Under the pieces are notes generated by a model. It ran no database searches, was not told the origin of the DNA, and saw only the letters and a list, made by a program, of their open reading frames with translations. Positions 58,987 through 64,000 of a stretch of DNA of 64,000 nt are shown piece by piece (position 1 is the stretch's first letter; each line of letters begins with the position of its first letter). This DNA comes from Trebonia sp963774945 (GTDB lineage Bacteria; Actinomycetota; Actinomycetes; Streptosporangiales; Streptosporangiaceae), in NCBI GenBank assembly GCA_963774945.1, contig CAVZHA010000027.1, positions 1,736,001 through 1,800,000 on the forward strand. Reading direction: 5' to 3'. A program made the translations under genes and the position numbers.

Positions 58987-61714
58987 TCAGTGCGCCGCCT
59001 CGGCCCAGCTGCGGCCGGTGCCGGTGGAGACGGCGAGCGGGACGCTGAGGGTGGTGGCGGCGCCCATCTCGGTGGTGACCAGGGCGGTGAGCGCCTCTAG
59101 CTCGCCGGCGGCGACCTCGAAGATGAGCTCGTCGTGGACCTGGAGGAGCATCCGGGAGGCCAGGCCCGCCTCGGCCAGGGCGGCGCGGACGCGGAGCATG
59201 GCCACCTTGATCACGTCGGCGGCGGAGCCCTGGATGGGGGCGTTCAGCGCCATCCGCTCGGCCATCTCCCGGCGCTGCCGGTTGTCGGAGGTGAGGTCGG
59301 GCAGGTAGCGCCGGCGGCCCATGATCGTGCTGGTGTAGCCGTCGAGGCGAGCCTGGGCGACGATCGACTGGAGGTAGTCGCGGACCCCGCCGAACTCCTC
59401 GAAGTAGTCGTCCATCAGGCCGCGGGCCTCGTCGACGGCGATCCGGAGCTGGCCGGAGAGGCCGAACGCGGACAGGCCGTAGGCGAGGCCGTAGTTCATC
59501 GCCTTGATCTTGGCCCGCTGCTCGGGGCTGACGTCGGTCGGCTCGACCCCGAAGACGCGGGAGGCGGTCGCGGCGTGGAAGTCGTGGCCGGACTCGAACG
59601 CGGCCAGCAGCGCCTCGTCGCGTGACAGGTCGGCCATGATCCGCAGCTCGATCTGGCTGTAGTCGGCGGTGAGCAGGGTCTCGTAGCCGGGGCCGACGAC
59701 GAAGCCCTCGCGGATGCGGCGGCCGAGCTCGGTCCTGATCGGGATGTTCTGCAGGTTGGGGTCGGTCGAGGACAGCCGGCCGGTCGCCGCCACCATCTGG
59801 TTGTAGGTGGTGTGGATGCGCCCGTCGTCGCGGGTCGCGAGGGTCAGGATGTCGACGAACGACTTGAGCTTGGAGACGTCGCGGTGGTGCATGATGTGCT
59901 CGAGCACCGGCTGCCCGGTGCTGGCGAGCAGGTTGGTGAGCGCGTCCGAGTCGGTCGTGTAGCCGGTCTTGATCTTCTTCGTCTTCGGCAGCCCGAGCTC
60001 GGTGAACAGCACCTCCTGGAGCTGCTTGGGCGAGCCGAGGTTGAACTCGTGGCCGACGACCGCGTAGGCCGCCTGCTCGGCCGCCTTGACCTCGCCGTAG
60101 AGCGAGGCCGACATCTCGACGAAGTGGTCGACGTCGGCCGCGATGCCGATCCGCTCCATCTCGGCCAGCACGTACTCGAGCGGCAGCTCGATCTCGTGCA
60201 GCAGCCGGGTGGCGCCGCGGGCCTCGAGGTCCTCGTCGAGCGCGGCCGCCAGGTCGAGGGTGGCCACCGCCCGCCAGATCAGGGCGGTCGCCGCCTCCTG
60301 CTCGTCGGAGCCGTCCAGCGTGAGCTGCACGTCGCCGCCGGCCGCGTCCCGCAGTTCCTTGCCGAGGTAGCGCAGCGACAGGTCGGCCAGGTCGAAGGTC
60401 CGCTGGCCGGGCAGGGCGAGGTAGGCGGCGAGGGCGGTGTCGCTGCTGAGGCCCTTCAGCGTCCAGCCGTGCGCGGCGAGCGCGTGGATCGGCCCCTTGG
60501 CGTCGTGCAGCGCCTTCGGGTGGCGCTCGTCGGCCAGCCATTCGGCCAGCGCCCGGTCGTCGTCCGGGGTCAGCTGGGTCGGGTCGATGAACGCGCCGGC
60601 GCCGTCCGGGGAGGCGAGCGCGATGGCGGTGGCCACCCCGGTGCCACTGCTCCAGGTACCTGCCAGTGCAAGCCCGGACCGTTCGACCGACCGATGGGTT
60701 TCCAGCCAGGCGGCGACCTGCCCCGGGCCGAGGACGGACGCGTCGACCTCGAAGCCCCCGAGTTCTTGATCCTTGCTCGCGGTGTCGCCTGCGCCCTGGG
60801 CGGGCGCGCCGGGCAGGCCGTCGGGGAAGGTCGAGTAGAGGCGGTCGCGCAGCACCCGGAACTGGAGGGTGTCGAAGAGGTCGTGGACCGTGTTGCGGTC
60901 GGACCGGGCGGGCGCCAGGTCGTCCGGCGTCGCGCCGACCGTCTCGGTCGGCAGGTCGCAGATGCAGCTGGGTGAGCTGGCGGTTGCGGAGGACGTTGCC
61001 GAGGTTCTCGCGGAGCGCGTCGCCGGCCTTGCCCTTGACCTCGTCGACCCGGTTGACCAGGTTCTCGAGCGAGCCGAACTCGACGATCCACTTGGTCGCG
61101 GTCTTCTCGCCGACGCCGGGGATCGAGGGCAGGTTGTCGCTCGGGTCGCCGCGCAGGGCGGCGAAGTCGGGGTACTGCTCGGGGGTCAGCCCGTACTTTT
61201 CGACCAGGGAGGCGGGGTCGTAGCGCTTCATGTCGGACACGCCGCGGCTGTTGTAGAGCACGGTCACGTGGTCGTCGATGAGCTGGAAGGTGTCGCGGTC
61301 GCCGGTGACGATGAGGACGTCGTCGCCCGCCGCGCTGGCCTGGGTGGCGAGGGTGGCGATGATGTCGTCGGCCTCGTAGCCGGCCGCGGACAGGTGCCGG
61401 ATGCCGAGCGCGTCGAGCACCTCGAAGATCAGGCTGATCTGGCTGCGGAACTCGTCCGGGGCCTTGGTCCGGCCCGCCTTGTACTCGACGTACTGCTCGT
61501 GCCTGAAGGTCGGCTCGGACCGGTCGAACGCCACCGCGACCCGCGTCGGCTTCTCGTCCCGCAGGACGTTGATCAGCATCGCGGTGAAGCCGTAGACGGC
61601 GTTGGTGGGCTGCCCGGTCGTGGTCGCGAAGTTCTCCACCGGGAGCGCGAAGAACGCCCGGTACGCCAGCGAGTGCCCGTCGAGCAGCAGGAGCCTGTCA
61701 GTCACGCTTCGCAT
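58987..61714 (-). CDS. polA: DNA polymerase I, one frameshift
   Basis: 5'-nuclease domain: LLLDGHSLAYRAFFALP, VAVAFDRSEPTFRHE, YEADDIIATLA, VTGDRDTFQLI, GDPSDNLPSIPGVGEKTA. A central 3'-exonuclease-like domain lacks the DxE metal residues (reads VATAIALAS and so on), as in actinobacterial PolA. Polymerase domain: TGRLSSTDPNLQNIPIRTE, LLTADYSQIELRIMA, KAMNYGLAYGLSAFG, APIQGSAADVIKVAM, LLQVHDELIFEV. A +1 C near 60965 interrupts QLTQLICDLPTETVG. ATG at 61714, or GTG 61705. Confidence 0.94.
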
Positions 61715-62164
61715 CCTATGACCGCCGGGGCTATCGATGGCTCGTTGGCCGCGAACGCCGGCGCTGGGAAGCGCGACACGCCGTCGCTACGAGATTGTTA
61801 TCAATACCCGATTGGCCACGCTCCGCTGCTAAACGGGCCGCTAACCGTTGCAGGCTGCCGGCCACGCAGTGCGGGGATTGCCCTGTTCGCAGCCGCTATG
61901 GACCGCCCTTGCGGGCACATCCCCGGCGAACACCGCCAAACTGGGACCGACTTGGGTAAACACACCGGAATCACCGGGGAACCGTCAGCAGTCCCCCGGC
62001 CGAACTCCGCTTTGCCGTTGTGACTCGGGATCGCTAACGTAACGACGGCGGATCCGGGGGCCCAAGTAGAGAACGTGTCTGCCCGGGGAAGGCGGACACG
62101 GTACCAACGGGTCCCCGGATCCCTCACTGGCGTTGGTTCGCGGTGTTTCGCGGGGGCGAGATTG
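61715..62164. other. 450-base gap between polA and the ANTAR regulator
   Basis: I see no gene or RNA here. An open frame on the minus strand (61801-62127) has no family features and no good ribosome site. The region must contain the polA promoter, but I find no clear -35/-10 pair. The stretch at 61785-61860 is relatively AT-rich. Confidence 0.4.
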
Positions 62165-62803
62165 CTATTCAGACTTCTGTTCGGGTGTCTCGGCCTTGTC
62201 GGCCTGGTCGGTTCCCGTGGTCGTGCTGAGCGTGCCCTCGATGACGGCCTCGGCGACCTTGCGCATGGTCAGCCGCCGGTCCATCGACGTCTTCTGGATC
62301 CAGCGGAACGCCTGCGGCTCGGTCAGGCCGTGCTCGGACTGGAGCAGACCCTTGGCCCGGTCGAGCAGCTTGCGGACCTCGAGGCGGTCCTTGAGGGTGA
62401 CGACTTCGGAGTCCAGCGCCTTGATCTCGCTGTAGCGGCTGACCGCCATCTCGATCGCGGGCACCAGGTCGGCCTTGGTGAACGGCTTCACCAGGTACGC
62501 CATCGCGCCCGCGTCACGGGCGCGCTCGACCAGCTCGCGCTGCGAGAACGCGGTCAGGATGACCACCGGGGCGATCCGCTCGGCGGCGATCCGCTCGGCG
62601 GCCGAGATCCCGTCGAGGACCGGCATCTTCACGTCGAAGATGGCCAGGTCGGGCCGGAGGCTGGTGACCTTCTCGATCGCAGTCTCGCCGTCGGCCGCCT
62701 CGGCGACCACCGAGTAGCCCTCCTCTTCGAGCATCTCCTTGAGATCGAGGCGGATCAGCGCCTCATCTTCCGCAATAACGACACGCAACGCATTCTGGCT
62801 CAC
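62165..62803 (-). CDS. pdtaR: ANTAR-domain response regulator (PdtaR-like)
   Basis: Receiver domain with acidic pocket IAEDEA (residues 10-15), phosphoacceptor D57 in IFDVKMPVLDG, Thr in VILTAFSQ and Lys in YLVKPFTKADL. The C-terminal ANTAR RNA-binding domain follows: LEVRKLLDRAKGLLQSEHGLTEPQAFRWIQKTSMDRRLTMRKVAEAVI. PdtaR acts after phosphorylation by the PdtaS histidine kinase and binds tandem hairpins in mRNA leaders to block termination. GTG start at 62803. Confidence 0.92.
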   Translation of the reverse strand: MSQNALRVVIAEDEALIRLDLKEMLEEEGYSVVAEAADGETAIEKVTSLRPDLAIFDVKMPVLDGISAAERIAAERIAPVVILTAFSQRELVERARDAGAMAYLVKPFTKADLVPAIEMAVSRYSEIKALDSEVVTLKDRLEVRKLLDRAKGLLQSEHGLTEPQAFRWIQKTSMDRRLTMRKVAEAVIEGTLSTTTGTDQADKAETPEQKSE

Positions 62804-62872
62804 GCAGCAGAGCCTACCGTGACCCGGTAGATTGATTACCGAGCGCCGTCCCGTAACGGGCCGGTCGCCAAC

Positions 62873-62947
62873 GCCCCGGTACCCCAATTGGCAGTAGGGA
62901 GCGGCCTCAAACACCGCAAAGTGTGGGTTCGAGTCCCACCCGGGGCA
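62873..62947 (+). tRNA. tRNA with anticodon CAA (Leu codon UUG) but short variable loop
   Basis: Acceptor stem GCCCCGG/CCGGGGC, discriminator A, D-arm CCC/GGG with GG in its loop, anticodon loop CTCAAAC on a GCGGC/ACCGC stem (one C-A mismatch), T-arm GTGGG-TTCGAGT-CCCAC. Length is 75 bases and CCA is not encoded. The anticodon reads as CAA, leucine. Leucine tRNAs normally have a long variable arm (class II), but here only about 5 bases separate anticodon and T stems. All class I features are canonical. Either an unusual leucine isoacceptor or a tRNA whose identity differs from its anticodon. Confidence 0.85.
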
Positions 62948-62976
62948 CTTATCATCGCAGGTCAGCAGCCTAAAGC

Positions 62977-63010
62977 CGAAAATGTCAGTGGTGGGCGGCA
63001 TCATGGTTTC
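62977..63010 (+). promoter_or_regulatory. Conserved leader of the LAGLIDADG-like genes, copy 1
   Basis: CGAAAATGTCAGTGGT (62977-62992) followed by 18 bases ends at the ATG of the gene at 63011. The identical 16-mer with identical 18-base spacing precedes the second gene (63839-63854, ATG 63873). It includes an ATG (62982) that opens a 23-codon frame overlapping the main start in another phase; the second copy has the same arrangement (16 codons from 63844). Confidence 0.75.
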
Positions 63011-63781
63011 ATGTACCGTCCCGAGGTTCGACAGCAGGCTTTGGCGCTCATGAGCAGCGGCCACAGCCTCCGCTCGATCAGTCTGTCGATGCGCATCAAC
63101 CGATCGACGCTCCGTGAGCGGCGTGATTATCCTGAGAAAGCCCAACGCTCAGGGGCGTCCTGTCCGCGCTGCGCTGACGTAGTTGCTCTGCCGGAGCCAT
63201 CCGCTGACTATGCGTACCTTCTGGGCCTTTATCTTGGCGACGGCTGCATTTCCGTGGCAGGCGACCGGGCCAAAGGCGTCTGGAAGCTCCGTATCTTCTG
63301 CGCGGACGCCTGGCCCGGGCTGGTCGAGGAGTGCGCAGAAGCTATGCGGGCGATTCGGCCCGAGAACAAGGTCATGAGGGTTCAGTGTCAGGGATGCACC
63401 GAAGTAGTGAGCTGCTCACGACACTGGCCCTGCCTGTTTCCCCAGCACGGGGCGGGCAAGAAGCACCTGCGCAAGATCGAGCTCGCTGAGTGGCAACAGG
63501 TCATCGTGGAGCGCTACCCGGGAGAGTTCGCTCGCGGGCTTCTGCACTCAGACGGGTATCGAGGGCTCAACCGCGTCCGGGCCACGCTGGAGAGCGGCGA
63601 GCGCTGGTACGAGTATCCGCGGTATCTGTTCGTGAACGAGTCCGCGGACATCCTTCGGTTGTGCGGTCAGACGCTGGACCAATTGGGGGTGGAGTGGCGG
63701 TACTCGAAGCCGAACACGATCTCGGTGGCGAAGCGCGATGCGGTGGCGCGGCTGGACGAGTTCGTCGGGCCTAAGTACTGA
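63011..63781 (+). CDS. LAGLIDADG homing-endonuclease-like protein with N-terminal helix-turn-helix
   Basis: A 256-residue protein. Residues 1-38 form a helix-turn-helix (VRQQALALMSSGHSLRSISLSMRINRSTL). CPRC (about 51-54) suggests a metal site. Two LAGLIDADG-like motifs follow: YLLGLYLGDGCIS (about 70-82) and FARGLLHSDGYRG (about 175-187), the spacing of single-chain homing nucleases. A Cys/His-rich insertion (CQGCTEVVSCSRHWPCLFPQ) lies between. ATG 63011 is chosen from the shared leader; no Shine-Dalgarno is visible. It begins 63 bases past the tRNA gene. Nuclease activity is inferred; it could instead be a domesticated regulator. Confidence 0.8.
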   Translation: MYRPEVRQQALALMSSGHSLRSISLSMRINRSTLRERRDYPEKAQRSGASCPRCADVVALPEPSADYAYLLGLYLGDGCISVAGDRAKGVWKLRIFCADAWPGLVEECAEAMRAIRPENKVMRVQCQGCTEVVSCSRHWPCLFPQHGAGKKHLRKIELAEWQQVIVERYPGEFARGLLHSDGYRGLNRVRATLESGERWYEYPRYLFVNESADILRLCGQTLDQLGVEWRYSKPNTISVAKRDAVARLDEFVGPKY

Positions 63782-63838
63782 CGTCCGAGCCGAGCGCTGA
63801 ACGTCTGACTCATATTATCGCATCTCATAGGATTTTAT

Positions 63839-63872
63839 CGAAAATGTCAGTGGTACGCTGGATGATGATTTC
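63839..63872 (+). promoter_or_regulatory. Conserved leader, copy 2
   Basis: Same 16-mer CGAAAATGTCAGTGGT and 18-base spacing as copy 1, ending TTTC directly before the ATG in both. The preceding 60 bases are AT-rich (ATATTATCG, GGATTTTATCG) and may hold a promoter. Confidence 0.7.
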
Positions 63873-64000
63873 ATGCACCCACAGGCAACCGTAGACAGGG
63901 CACGGCAACTGTCCCAGCAAGGCCTGATCGACCGCGTAGTTGCCCAGCACGTCGGCGTGTCGATCGGCGCCGTCCAAAAGTGGCGTACCGGCATCCGGCG
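63873..64000 (+). CDS. Second helix-turn-helix / LAGLIDADG-like protein, cut by window edge
   Basis: The first 42 codons are open to the end of the window: an N-terminal helix-turn-helix (VDRARQLSQQGLIDRVVAQH, then VGVSIGAVQKWRTGIR) arranged like that of the gene at 63011. The shared leader makes a paralogous full protein likely. The nuclease part lies beyond the window, so the family call is inference. Confidence 0.65.
   Translation, partial: MHPQATVDRARQLSQQGLIDRVVAQHVGVSIGAVQKWRTGIR

Noticed and set aside
61801..62127. 108-codon frame on the minus strand between polA and the ANTAR gene
   Set aside because: No ribosome site, odd composition, no family resemblance; length is expected by chance in high-GC DNA.

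Overview
The window is high-GC actinobacterial chromosome. It carries 50-odd genes, one tRNA gene and a few repeats. Informational genes (polA, rpsA, coaE, uvrB, pyrG, xerD, parA, scpA, scpB, rluB, aroH, tyrA, cmk, der), an ANTAR response regulator and WhiJ-type XRE/DUF397/ATPase genes point to a mycelial actinomycete (Streptomyces/Streptosporangiales-like). I cannot name the genus.

Layout. (1) 1-11.8 kb: a coherent sugar island. It has a GH95-like glycosidase, L-fuconate dehydratase, a sugar ABC importer (binding protein, double ATPase, permease), an FAH-family hydrolase, an SDR dehydrogenase, an aldo/keto reductase and an FCD-type GntR regulator. Together they read as non-phosphorylative L-fucose breakdown to pyruvate and lactate. 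(2) 12-16 kb: an alpha/beta hydrolase, a SnoaL-like protein, and a PadR-regulated ABC exporter operon. (3) 16-31 kb: an accessory patchwork of transporters, a methyltransferase, a GT87 mannosyltransferase, a secreted serine protease, MATE and TSUP transporters, a damaged membrane glycosyltransferase-like gene, a damaged aldo/keto reductase, tandem repeats and palindromic repeats. (4) 31-34 kb: two DUF5753 XRE regulators, a DUF397 protein and a HATPase protein. (5) 34-49 kb: bioA-der-cmk, tyrA-aroH-rluB-scpB-scpA-(small gene)-parA-xerD, NUDIX-pyrG and two flanking genes, almost all on the minus strand. (6) 49-62.8 kb: uvrB, a CehA-like metallohydrolase, an FHA protein, a DUF574 methyltransferase, coaE, rpsA, polA and the ANTAR regulator. 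(7) 62.87-64 kb: a tRNA gene with anticodon CAA, followed by two tandem LAGLIDADG-like genes that share a leader.

Data quality matters here. About 17 genes, including indispensable ones such as der, polA, xerD and tyrA, are broken by single-base frameshifts. Wherever I could compute the phase they are nearly all +1. The flanking protein segments join perfectly when one base is removed, so I read these as sequencing insertions rather than pseudogenes. For those genes I give the span of the whole restored gene.

The most unusual items are the tandem homing-endonuclease-like genes with a conserved leader beside an odd tRNA, a palindromic mobile-like repeat present at 16.2 and 44.4 kb, a head-to-head array of five 20-bp repeats at 29.3 kb, a tiny acidic peptide gene with a near-perfect ribosome site coupled to a Cys-rich protein gene, and the operator-like octamers between the glycosidase and the fuconate dehydratase.
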